In this document: positions 51,341 to 59,795 of the stretch, one piece after another
How positions within the stretch are numbered: position 1 is the stretch's first letter
How the letters are laid out: each line of letters begins with the position of its first letter
The notes under the pieces: model-generated
The model's input: only the letters and a program-made list of their open reading frames with translations
Databases searched by the model: none
What the model was told of the DNA's origin: nothing
Assembly: GCA_008636105.1 (NCBI GenBank)
Contig: VSDH01000016.1
Location: 1-63,110 of the forward strand
From: Candidatus Scalindua sediminis
Lineage (GTDB): Bacteria > Planctomycetota > Brocadiia > Brocadiales > Scalinduaceae
Direction of reading: 5' to 3'
DNA length: 63,110 bases
Made by a program: the position numbers and the translations under genes

Positions 51341-51871
51341 ATGGCAAGGATTTCGGTTGTAGGGAAAGAAGAAGCATCGAAGGACGTACAGGAGATTTTA
51401 GCAGAAATTGAGGATGTTTTTGGCAAGGTACCAAATTTATTTAAGACCTATTCTCATTTTCCCCCTTTATTGAAGGCTAACTGGGACAAGGTGAAGGCAT
51501 TAATGATGCGAGGGAATTTAAGCCGAAAAACCAAGGAAGCTATTGCCCTTCTGGTTTCAAAGGACAATAGTTGTTCATATTGTGTAGCTGCTCATACTGT
51601 AGCACTCAGGTCAATCGGTGCGACAGAGGAAGAAATTAAAAAAATAGAGGATGAGATAGAAAAATCAGAATTTACTGAGAAGGAACGAGGACTCATTAGC
51701 TTTGCCAGGAAGGCTAATAAGGATCCCAATAAGATTACTGATGAAGAATTTGAAGAGCTTAAGAAAACAGGGGCTAATGAGTCAGAGATAGTTGAAGCCC
51801 TTGGTGTGATGGAACTCTTTACGGCATTTAATAAATTTCTTGATTCCTTGAATGTAGAAATAGATTTCTAA
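51341..51871 (+). CDS. CMD/AhpD-like peroxidase family protein
   Basis: 176 aa, helical carboxymuconolactone-decarboxylase fold. The C-x2-C-x4-H peroxidase motif is CSYCVAAHTVA (near residue 80). AhpD-like proteins use the Cys pair for peroxide or thiol chemistry; a related peroxidase-like family accompanies arsenosugar genes. Its last base is the first base of the PiT start, so the two are coupled. Confidence 0.9.
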   Translation: MARISVVGKEEASKDVQEILAEIEDVFGKVPNLFKTYSHFPPLLKANWDKVKALMMRGNLSRKTKEAIALLVSKDNSCSYCVAAHTVALRSIGATEEEIKKIEDEIEKSEFTEKERGLISFARKANKDPNKITDEEFEELKKTGANESEIVEALGVMELFTAFNKFLDSLNVEIDF

Positions 51872-52998
51872 TGACAATTTTAATAATTCTTTTTCTGGCC
51901 ACCTGCTTTCTTGCATATTCAAATGGCGCTAATGACAACTTTAAAGGTGTAGCGACGCTCTTCGGTAGTAAGACCACTAATTACAGGAATGCAATCAGGT
52001 GGGCTACTATTACGACTTTTGCTGGTTCTATGGCTTCGATATTCTTTGCACACGCCCTTGTAAAGACCTTTTCTGGAAAAGGATTGGTTCCCGATGCTAT
52101 TTCAATCTCCCCTGAATTTCTCACCGCAGTGGCGATTGGTTGTGCTATTACGGTTATGGTTGCAACGGTTACGGGCTTTCCCATTTCAACCACACACAGC
52201 CTGACAGGTGCTTTAGTTGGTGCCGGGTTTGTAGCCATCGGTACGAAGGTTAATCTTGCTGTTTTGGGTAACTCTTTTTTCCTGCCACTTTTACTAAGCC
52301 CTTTTTTTGCGACTGCATTTGCCAGTATTCTGTACATTATATTCCGTAGCGTTCGTATTCGCTCGGGTATAACAAAGGAGTGGTGCCTTTGTATCGGTGA
52401 ACAGAAAGTGGCGTTACCATCTGCACAGCCAACCGTTGCTCTTGCTGTAAAATGTGGAAGTACTATTGATGTTACAATTGATAAAAGGGAAAACTGTGTA
52501 GAGATGTATAAGGGACATTTTCTGGGTATGAACAGCCAAACGATGTTAGATTATCTGCACTTTTGTTCTGCCGGTGTTGTTAGTTTTGCCCGTGGGCTTA
52601 ATGATACACCCAAGATTGTGGCCCTCATATTACTAATTAAAGGTCTTTCAATACACTGGGGCATGCTGGCGGTTGCTTTTGGTATGGCGGCAGGGGGACT
52701 CTTGAATGCCAGAAAAGTGGCCGAAACTATGAGTAATAAAATCACAAAACTTAATCACGGTCAGGGCTTTACTGCAAACCTTGTCACTGGTATTCTTGTC
52801 ATATTTGCCAGTAAGTTTGGGATGCCAGTGTCTACAACACACGTATCAGTAGGTTCTCTTTTCGGTATAGGTTTAACCACGGGACGTATAAATACTCGTA
52901 TAGCATTAGAAGTACTTTTATCGTGGCTCATAACTCTCCCTGTGGCTGCTATATTTAGTGGTTGTACGTATTGGATATTATGTAGGCTTATGGGATAA
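51871..52998 (+). CDS. PiT-family inorganic phosphate transporter
   Basis: 375 aa, about ten hydrophobic helices with two inverted repeats, each with a GxND motif: SNGANDNFKGVATLFGSKT near the start and FARGLNDTPKIVAL in the second half. Also TGFPISTTHSLTGAL and GMPVSTTHVSVGS. Symporters of this family carry phosphate, and arsenate can enter through them. Co-translated with the CMD-like gene. Confidence 0.92.
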   Translation: MTILIILFLATCFLAYSNGANDNFKGVATLFGSKTTNYRNAIRWATITTFAGSMASIFFAHALVKTFSGKGLVPDAISISPEFLTAVAIGCAITVMVATVTGFPISTTHSLTGALVGAGFVAIGTKVNLAVLGNSFFLPLLLSPFFATAFASILYIIFRSVRIRSGITKEWCLCIGEQKVALPSAQPTVALAVKCGSTIDVTIDKRENCVEMYKGHFLGMNSQTMLDYLHFCSAGVVSFARGLNDTPKIVALILLIKGLSIHWGMLAVAFGMAAGGLLNARKVAETMSNKITKLNHGQGFTANLVTGILVIFASKFGMPVSTTHVSVGSLFGIGLTTGRINTRIALEVLLSWLITLPVAAIFSGCTYWILCRLMG

Positions 52999-53012
52999 CC
53001 TAAACAGGACAT

Positions 53013-54524
53013 ATGGATAAAGTGTTTTTAATATTAATCCTTATTTTTTATTGCCCGGCAGCGCTATGGTTGTTTCTCTATGGTATTAACAACTATTATA
53101 TGATTTATCTTTTTCTAAGAAGGGCCAAAAGAGAATCATCCCGTAATCGGGAATTCCTTAGATGGTTCTGGTCAACTCGTGGCAGAGACAAATTACCAAA
53201 AGTTACTACGCAATTACCTATATATAATGAAAGGCATGTAGTAGAGCGTTTAATTAAGGCGGTTGTGGATATTGATTATCCAAAGGAACTCCATGAGATC
53301 CAGTTACTGGATGATTCTACTGATGAAACGAGGGACATAATAGCTGATCTGGTTAGTAAGTACAGATCGATTGGGTTTAACATAAAACAGATTGTGAGGA
53401 CAAACAGAAGTGGTTTTAAGGCAGGAGCCTTAAATAAGGGTCTTGAAGAGGCCGAAGGTGAATTTTTAGCAATCTTTGATGCTGATTTTGTACCGGATAA
53501 GGATTTTCTTTATGAAACCATCCCATTCTTTTATGAAGGAGAAAAAGTCGCTCTGGTTCAAACGCGGTGGGGGCATATAAATAGAGACTACTCCCTGCTG
53601 ACAATAGCGCAGAGCATAGGCATGGACGGACACTTCATTATTGAGCAGGGTGCCAGGACATGGAACGGGCTTTACATGAACTTTAATGGAACCGCAGGAA
53701 TCTGGAGGAAGGAAGCAATCATTGATGCCGGAGGGTGGCATTATGATACGTTGACTGAGGATTTAGATCTATCATACAGGGCACAATTAAGGGGGTGGAA
53801 TACAAAATTCCTGTTTGATGTTGTAACGCCTTCAGAACTGCCCGTAGACATAAATGCTTATAAATCTCAACAGCATAGATGGGCAAAGGGTTCAATACAG
53901 ACTGCCAAAAAAGTGTTACCACTAATATTCAAGTCGGAAGATAGCGTTATAAGAAAGGTTGAAGCCTTTATACACCTAAACCAGTATATGGTACACCCTA
54001 TGATGATTGTTCTTGCCTTGCTGTCTCTTCCTCTGATACTGTTGTTAAAACCATTAGTAATCTCTATTTCTATTACGATGGTAAGTTTATTGTTTCTAAT
54101 ATTTATAGGGGCCATTGCCCCATCATTTCTCTATATAATTTCTCAGAGGATAGGTTATAAGGATTGGCGGAAAAAGTGTTTGTTTATACCCGCGCTTATG
54201 TTTATAGGATGTGGTGTTGCTATCAATAACACAAAGGCCGTACTTGAAGCGTTATTAAATATTAAGAGCGATTTTATTAGGACACCCAAGTACGGCGTTA
54301 TAAAGCGGGGAAGGAACATGATGGCAAAGGGTTATACCTTGCCGGTGAGGTTTTTCTTTGTTAGTGAAATACTCTTGAGTATATATTGTTTTATAGGGTT
54401 TATGCAGTATACGCACAACAAGAAATTTATCTTTGGGCCTTTTCTATTGATGTACGCAATGGGGTTTTTTTACGTAGGCACACTTTCTCTTATGCAGAAA
54501 TTTAAAGGGAAGATAAGATGCTGA
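53013..54524 (+). CDS. Processive family 2 glycosyltransferase (BcsA-like)
   Basis: 503 aa. Membrane helices flank a cytoplasmic GT-A domain (TTQLPIYNERHVVERLIKAV, LLDDSTDETRD, IFDADFVPD, TEDLDLSYR) with QQHRWAKGS, the Q-x2-RW motif of cellulose and other polysaccharide synthases; four helices follow. It probably extrudes a polysaccharide or glycolipid. The final bases overlap the DUF3179 gene by 7 bp. Confidence 0.9.
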   Translation: MDKVFLILILIFYCPAALWLFLYGINNYYMIYLFLRRAKRESSRNREFLRWFWSTRGRDKLPKVTTQLPIYNERHVVERLIKAVVDIDYPKELHEIQLLDDSTDETRDIIADLVSKYRSIGFNIKQIVRTNRSGFKAGALNKGLEEAEGEFLAIFDADFVPDKDFLYETIPFFYEGEKVALVQTRWGHINRDYSLLTIAQSIGMDGHFIIEQGARTWNGLYMNFNGTAGIWRKEAIIDAGGWHYDTLTEDLDLSYRAQLRGWNTKFLFDVVTPSELPVDINAYKSQQHRWAKGSIQTAKKVLPLIFKSEDSVIRKVEAFIHLNQYMVHPMMIVLALLSLPLILLLKPLVISISITMVSLLFLIFIGAIAPSFLYIISQRIGYKDWRKKCLFIPALMFIGCGVAINNTKAVLEALLNIKSDFIRTPKYGVIKRGRNMMAKGYTLPVRFFFVSEILLSIYCFIGFMQYTHNKKFIFGPFLLMYAMGFFYVGTLSLMQKFKGKIRC

Positions 54525-55645
54525 TCAGGGGTGTTCTTAGTAAAAGGAATTTTACTCAACATCAAGTGGAAGACCTCCCCTACATCCCCTCCTTACGAAG
54601 GAGGGGAATAAGGGGTGGTTGTAAATCCAATAGAATTCCAATATTTTGCTTGTTGGCCTGTTCAGTGTTTCTTGCAATTAATTCAGACCAGATGAGCCTT
54701 GCAGATACACTTGAGAAGGATGAAATTATATATGCATTACCTCCTGATGCAATCCCTGCTATAAAGAACCCTGAATTTGTCCCTGCGAGTGAAGCAGGAC
54801 TGGATGACAATGAACCCGTTATAGGCATAACCCTTAATGGTGAAAACCGTGCCTATTCTGTGTATCTTATGAATCATCACGAAATAGTTAATGACAAAGT
54901 AGGGGATGATGTGTTCGCCGTTACATGGTGTCCTCTGGCGAACCTGGCAGTTGTGTATGACAGAGAAATTGATGGCAAAGAATATACGTTTGGAGTATCG
55001 GGAAAACTACTCAAAAATACACTCGTGATGTTTGATTACGAAACTGAATCCCTCTGGCCAATCGCCTATGGAAAGGCGATAGATGGAAAATTATCAGGCA
55101 AGAAAGCAGATAAAGTAGTTAACAGTCAAAAGATGTCCTGGGCTGCATGGAAGACATTACACCCGGATACAATTGTACTGTCTCACCGTGGTTCAAGTAC
55201 AGTTGGTTATGATGTTTATAGAGACTATCATAAGAGTGGATCAACAGGCATATATCCTGTTAAAAATATAGATAAAAGGTTAGGTGCCAAGACGGAGGTT
55301 ATTGGGATAGAAGTAAATAGCAAACATAAGGCTTATGCTTTCAGTATATTTGACGATACGAAAATAGTTACTGATGAATTTCAGGGTTTGAATTTGCTCG
55401 TTTATAGAAATAAAGAGACCAATAGTATTATGGCCTATGATAGGCAAATAGACGGACACGTGATCGAGTTTAATTCGTCAAAAGATTTTGCTACAGATAA
55501 AATAACAAATACTACCTGGGATCTGGAAAATGGCATTGGAATAAAGGGTAATATGAAGGGTAAATTGCTCCGGCCTGTTAGTTTTATCACTGTTTACTGG
55601 TTTGTCTGGGCAGACTATTATCCCGATACTGAAATATACTATTAA
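54518..55645 (+). CDS. DUF3179 exported protein with repeat-derived N-terminus
   Basis: 375 aa. The DUF3179 domain (about 80-375) includes YALPPDAIPAIKNPEFV, WCPLANLAVVYDRE and TFGVSGKLLKNTLVMFD. Residues 17-36 (VEDLPYIPSLRRRGIRGG) are encoded by a palindromic repeat at 54573-54619, placed between the start and the hydrophobic segment IFCLLACSVFLAI. So a repeat entered the N-region of the signal peptide or lipoprotein leader. No other in-frame start lies after the insert. Family function unknown. Confidence 0.88.
   Translation: MLIRGVLSKRNFTQHQVEDLPYIPSLRRRGIRGGCKSNRIPIFCLLACSVFLAINSDQMSLADTLEKDEIIYALPPDAIPAIKNPEFVPASEAGLDDNEPVIGITLNGENRAYSVYLMNHHEIVNDKVGDDVFAVTWCPLANLAVVYDREIDGKEYTFGVSGKLLKNTLVMFDYETESLWPIAYGKAIDGKLSGKKADKVVNSQKMSWAAWKTLHPDTIVLSHRGSSTVGYDVYRDYHKSGSTGIYPVKNIDKRLGAKTEVIGIEVNSKHKAYAFSIFDDTKIVTDEFQGLNLLVYRNKETNSIMAYDRQIDGHVIEFNSSKDFATDKITNTTWDLENGIGIKGNMKGKLLRPVSFITVYWFVWADYYPDTEIYY
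54573..54619. repeat. CCCCT palindrome inside DUF3179 gene
   Basis: Arms of 22 bases (54573-54594 and 54598-54619) pair around ACG with three or four mismatches: cctcccctacatcccctcct on the left, aggaggggaataaggggtgg on the right. Same design as 30079-30126 and 56795-56848. Confidence 0.85.
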
Positions 55646-55655
55646 TAAAATTAAA

Positions 55656-55760
55656 TGTAGGGTGGGCATTGCCCACCACAACTTCTTCACAAGGAGAATT
55701 GTAGGGGCTGTTTCCCAAACAGCCTTAAATAAGCGGTTCGTTCAGGGAACGAACCCTACA
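55656..55760. repeat. Cluster of three GTAGGG palindromes
   Basis: tgtagggtgggcattgccca(cca) at 55656-55678, tgtaggggctgtttcccaaa(cagcc) at 55700-55724, and ggttcgttcagggaacgaac(cctaca) at 55735-55760. The third is inverted relative to the first two. They fill the gap up to the next gene start. Confidence 0.8.
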
Positions 55761-55765
55761 AAAAT

Positions 55766-57196
55766 ATGAACAGGAAATTGATTACCATAATAACAACAGG
55801 ATTGGTTATTGAAGGCCTGTGTGTTGCAATTGCCTCCATTGGAGACATAAAGGAAAATATCCCCGGGTTTTCTTTCCTGTACACAGCGTCTTTTATTGCG
55901 TACGTCTTTGCCATATTTTACGTTTCAAAAAATGTAGAGAGTACTGAACAGGATAGCAATAGTTCTAAAAAGATTCTCTGGACTATCTTGATCTTTTCAC
56001 TGATATTTCGCTTGACGTTATTACCCGCAACGCCATCTGATGACCTTTACCGTTATTTATGGGAAGGAAAGTTACAATTAAACTGGCTTAATCCCTACTC
56101 CCATCCACCGGAATCTTCCAGTCTGGAAGGCCTCAGAGATAGTTTCTTTTCCGGTATTAACCATAAACATCTGACCACAATCTATCCTCCGCTTACGTTA
56201 ATGGTGTTTGCTATAGCAGATTACGTCTCCCATTCCTTCTTATCTATGAAATCTGCTTTTTTGCTGTTTGATGTGCTTACGATATTCATAATAGTAAGGT
56301 TTTTAAGAGTGATGGGGAAAGCCCCAATTAACGTTTTAATATATGCATGGAGCCCATTAGTCCTTATTAGTTTTGCTGCAAGAGGGCATTGTGATTCTCT
56401 GCAGATATTCCTCGTCATACTTACCTTATACCTTTTCTCTATTAGAAAGAATTTGCAATCTATCGTCTCGATCGGCCTGGCTGCGATGTCCAAATTTGTA
56501 TTCATTATTGTGGCCCCTTTCTTGATTCCCAGAGGGAAACTCAAATATTTTGCAGTCTTGCCTTTGATTATTGCTATTTTGTATTTACCATATATTAGTG
56601 CTGGTAAAGGGTTGTTTTCGACCCTTTTACATTTTGGTACTCAATACCATTACAATGATTCTGCTCATTTCCTGATTTTTTGTTTGTCTCTTGGCTCTCC
56701 TTTTATATCCAGGATAATTACGTCCATGATTTTTGTTACTGTGCTTTTGTATTTATATAAGAAACACATGAACCTTGTACTTACGGATGATAATATTAAT
56801 CCCCCCTTATTCCCCCCTTTAGAAAAGGGGGAAGTAGGGGGGATTAATGATGCTGTTTTAAAATTTGTATTTATGGTAATCGGTACCTTTTTGATATTAT
56901 CTCCAACAGTACATCCCTGGTATCTGACATGGATCGTCCCTTTCCTATGTTTTAATAACAATTGGGCATGGCTTGTCTTAACAGGGACTGTTGTTTTTTA
57001 TTATTTTATGAATCACAATTTATTTTCAACACTGATTGAGTATAATAACGAATGGGTATGGCAGGAAGTCCACTGGTTAAAGTTGCCGGAATACGTTCCT
57101 TTTTATGGCCTGTTAATTTATGGATGGTTAGTAAAGAAAAACTTTACTTTACGCACTCTCTGGTTGAATAGAAATTTTATTGGAGGTAGAAGTTAA
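55766..57196 (+). CDS. Polytopic glycosyltransferase (mannosyltransferase-like)
   Basis: 476 aa with about ten hydrophobic helices. The conserved DDLYRYLWEGKLQLNWLNPY after the second helix and HLTTIYPPLTLMVF match GT-C (polyprenyl-phosphate sugar-dependent) mannosyltransferases. RGHCDSLQIFLV and HPWYLTWIVP fit too. Residues about 344-361 (INPPLFPPLEKGEVGGIN) are encoded by a 54-bp palindromic repeat that adds exactly 18 codons in a loop between helices. It likely glycosylates a lipid or polymer; its stop is next to the radical SAM start. Confidence 0.85.
   Translation: MNRKLITIITTGLVIEGLCVAIASIGDIKENIPGFSFLYTASFIAYVFAIFYVSKNVESTEQDSNSSKKILWTILIFSLIFRLTLLPATPSDDLYRYLWEGKLQLNWLNPYSHPPESSSLEGLRDSFFSGINHKHLTTIYPPLTLMVFAIADYVSHSFLSMKSAFLLFDVLTIFIIVRFLRVMGKAPINVLIYAWSPLVLISFAARGHCDSLQIFLVILTLYLFSIRKNLQSIVSIGLAAMSKFVFIIVAPFLIPRGKLKYFAVLPLIIAILYLPYISAGKGLFSTLLHFGTQYHYNDSAHFLIFCLSLGSPFISRIITSMIFVTVLLYLYKKHMNLVLTDDNINPPLFPPLEKGEVGGINDAVLKFVFMVIGTFLILSPTVHPWYLTWIVPFLCFNNNWAWLVLTGTVVFYYFMNHNLFSTLIEYNNEWVWQEVHWLKLPEYVPFYGLLIYGWLVKKNFTLRTLWLNRNFIGGRS
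56795..56848. repeat. 54-bp CCCC palindrome in frame inside a glycosyltransferase
   Basis: Starts attaatccccccttattccc and ends gaagtaggggggattaat. The outer 12 bases (attaatcccccc) are exactly inverted at the other end. It is 54 bp, 18 codons, so the reading frame is kept, and it contributes INPPLFPPLEKGEVGGIN. Confidence 0.88.
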
Positions 57197-57197
57197 A

Positions 57198-59795
57198 ATG
57201 GAAATAAACGATAAATCCAAATTTTATGTACCTGATTATGTTCAAATAGAAAGAGACTCTCTTTATCTTCTCATCGACCCGGAAACACCAAATTGGATTA
57301 TGACTGATAAAAGAGGCAGCCAGGTCGTAAGCAATATTAAGAAATGTAAGACCGTTAGAGATCTCATATACGATTATGCAAACAATTTCGATATGGATCA
57401 AACCAAAGCATGGTTGGAAATAGATACATTTCTAAGGGACTTAATAAGGAGTAAATTCCTATCCTCAGAACCTGTAAAGAAAACGGATTACGTCGGCAGG
57501 GCAAATTTCATTCACGCAGACAAACTCAATGAATTGTGGATTCATACTAATAATCTCTGTAATTTGACGTGTCCGCATTGTCTGGTGAATTCATCTCCAC
57601 ATGAGGATAAGGGTCTCCCTACGGATTCCATTAAGAAGATAATTGACGAGGCCGTAACATTAGGGACAAGTCGCTTTTATTTTACAGGCGGTGAGCCTTT
57701 TATGAGGAAAGACATTTTTGAACTTATTGAGTATGTATGCAACCGTAAAGAGAAAGAGTTGATAATACTTACAAATGGAACCCTTCTGAGAGGAAACGTC
57801 ATAGAAAGATTGCAAGGGTTTGACAGGGAACGTTTGAGGATTCAGATAAGTCTTGATGGTTCGAGGCCGGAGGTCAATGATCCTTTAAGGGGTAAGGGCA
57901 GTTTTGATCAGATTGTTGCAGGTATTAAGAATGTTATCAGGATTGGATACACTCCAACGGTAACGACGGTAGTGACGAAACAGAATATTAATGATGTACC
58001 GGAGACTACGAAGTTGATTGCACAGTGGGGTGTAAAGACCCATCATCTTCTCTGGGTACACAAACGAGGCAGGGCAACCGATAATGGTAATGATTTATTT
58101 TCTCCAATAGAGGACGTAATTGAGACAATAAGAAAGGCGAAGAATGTTGCAGATAATCTGGGTGTTTCAGTTGACAACCTTGATTCCTACAAATTCAGGG
58201 TGAATAGCAATGTGGGGACAAGGTACGATCTGGGAAATGCCTGTTACGATAGCATGTGCGTATATTCAAATGGCGAAGTCTATCCGTCCGCTTCATTTGC
58301 CGGTCATGAAGGCCTGAAATGTGGAAGTATCCTTGAGAGTTCTCTGAGAGAGATCTGGAAAAATAGTAATATCAGTAAGGCATTTAGAAACGCAACACTC
58401 CAGAATAAAGAAAAGTGCAGAGGATGTCATATAAAGTTTATGTGCGGTGGGGGTGATATTGAACACTCGTTCTTCTATTCTGAGAATGGTTTCAAGCTGG
58501 AATCTGATAAATTTCCTGCAGACGTTGGCATACATGCCTTAGACCCTTATTGCGACCTGCATAAGGAGATAGTTAATGACGTAATATTTGAACTTGCCGA
58601 GGCGAGGAATAAATTGTTGGAAAGAAGGACCGGGTTTAGCGCTCCCGTTGTATTACGCTCAATGGGTGAAGGCTCTGTCGTTTGCGGCGCAGAAGACCCC
58701 TCCCCCCAACCCCCAACCTCAAATCGTCAATCGCGGGAGCCGCGACTTTCGCCGTCAATCGCGGGAGCCGCGACTTTCGCCGTCAATCATCAATCTCAAG
58801 TCCGTACCCTTCATTCAAATTGCGTACTTTCATTTGATGTTGATAAGCCCAGAAGTATTGTACGTGAATTTTACGGTGAGGCAGCAGAATCTCCTCAGGA
58901 GGACTTATGTTGTCCAACCAAGAATTCAGTTGAAGATACAAGCCATATCCCTCAGGAAGTACTGGACAGGTTTTATGGATGCGGTAGTCCGACTACGATT
59001 GCCAGGGTATCAGAAGGAGAGACAATGGTAGATCTGGGAGCAGGTGCAGGGATTGACTGTTTCATTGCTGCAAAGGAAGTTGGCCCAAAGGGAAAGATTT
59101 ACGGTATAGACATGACAGATGAGATGCTGAAGGTTGCTAATGAGAACAAACATCTGGTGGCAAGGAACCTTGGCTATGATATTGTGGAATTTAGAAAAGG
59201 ATTTCTGGAAGATATTCCGGTTGATGATAATACGGTTGATTTGATTACGTCGAATTGCGTCGTCAATCTATCACCTGACAAGAAAAGGGTTTTCGGTGAG
59301 ATGTGGAGAATACTGAAGGATCACGGTAGGATTATTATCTCTGATATTGTTTCCGAAGAAGAAACGCCCCCCCATCTTAAGATCAACAAGCAGTTGTGGG
59401 GAGAGTGTATCAGCGGTGCATTGACCGAAGACGAATTTATGGCATATCTGGAACAGGCTGGCTTTTACGGACTTCAAACATTACAGAAGGTATTCTGGAA
59501 AGAGGTGGAAGGCTACTCGTTTTATTCAGTTACATTGCGGGGTTATAAGTTTGAAAAGAAAGAGCGTTGTGTCTATGTTGGGCAGAAGGCGATATACCAT
59601 GGCCCGTATAAGGCAATAACGGATGAAGAAGGTCATCTATTCCCCAGAAATGAACCTGTCGAGGTCTGCACAGATACGGCAGCAAAACTGAGTAATCCAC
59701 CGTATGCAGGACAGTTCACTATAGTTAGTCCTGATGATGCTAATACCGCATCATACAGTTGCAGTCCCTCAGAAGAGGAAGTTCCTTGTTGTTAG
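57198..59795 (+). CDS. PqqD-like/radical SAM-SPASM/ArsM-type methyltransferase fusion
   Basis: 865 aa from ATG 57198; TTG 57180 is less likely. Residues 1-95 look like a PqqD/RRE-type domain. Radical SAM core: C121-x3-C125-x2-C128 (CNLTCPHC), FYFTGGEPFMR. Extra cluster cysteines lie at CYDSMC and CRGCHIKFMC (SPASM). After a repeat-bearing linker (about 500-560) comes an AS3MT/ArsM-like domain: Cys571/572, YGCGSP (Cys595), VDLGAGAGIDCF, SNCVVNLSPDK (Cys687), GECISGAL (Cys737), ending CSPSEEEVPCC. These match the arsenic-binding cysteine pattern of arsenite methyltransferases. Probable role: methylating arsenic and adding an organic group by radical chemistry. Expressed with the glycosyltransferase upstream (stop and start adjacent). 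Confidence 0.9.
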   Translation: MEINDKSKFYVPDYVQIERDSLYLLIDPETPNWIMTDKRGSQVVSNIKKCKTVRDLIYDYANNFDMDQTKAWLEIDTFLRDLIRSKFLSSEPVKKTDYVGRANFIHADKLNELWIHTNNLCNLTCPHCLVNSSPHEDKGLPTDSIKKIIDEAVTLGTSRFYFTGGEPFMRKDIFELIEYVCNRKEKELIILTNGTLLRGNVIERLQGFDRERLRIQISLDGSRPEVNDPLRGKGSFDQIVAGIKNVIRIGYTPTVTTVVTKQNINDVPETTKLIAQWGVKTHHLLWVHKRGRATDNGNDLFSPIEDVIETIRKAKNVADNLGVSVDNLDSYKFRVNSNVGTRYDLGNACYDSMCVYSNGEVYPSASFAGHEGLKCGSILESSLREIWKNSNISKAFRNATLQNKEKCRGCHIKFMCGGGDIEHSFFYSENGFKLESDKFPADVGIHALDPYCDLHKEIVNDVIFELAEARNKLLERRTGFSAPVVLRSMGEGSVVCGAEDPSPQPPTSNRQSREPRLSPSIAGAATFAVNHQSQVRTLHSNCVLSFDVDKPRSIVREFYGEAAESPQEDLCCPTKNSVEDTSHIPQEVLDRFYGCGSPTTIARVSEGETMVDLGAGAGIDCFIAAKEVGPKGKIYGIDMTDEMLKVANENKHLVARNLGYDIVEFRKGFLEDIPVDDNTVDLITSNCVVNLSPDKKRVFGEMWRILKDHGRIIISDIVSEEETPPHLKINKQLWGECISGALTEDEFMAYLEQAGFYGLQTLQKVFWKEVEGYSFYSVTLRGYKFEKKERCVYVGQKAIYHGPYKAITDEEGHLFPRNEPVEVCTDTAAKLSNPPYAGQFTIVSPDDANTASYSCSPSEEEVPCC
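58726..58781. repeat. 28-bp tandem repeat in the fusion linker
   Basis: Two exact copies starting gtcaatcgcgggagccgcga, 28 bases each, followed by a partial third (gtcaatca). Since 28 is not divisible by three, the copies are translated in different frames (RQSREPRLSP then SIAGAATFAV). The repeat is GC-rich and lies between the radical SAM and methyltransferase domains. Confidence 0.9.

Noticed and set aside
58726-58781. Two 28-bp repeats as a CRISPR remnant
   Set aside because: The copies are directly adjacent with no spacers and lie inside an open reading frame.
58588-59031. 147-aa ORF in another frame of the rSAM-ArsM gene
   Set aside because: Shadow frame; the long frame has the cysteine motifs on both sides.
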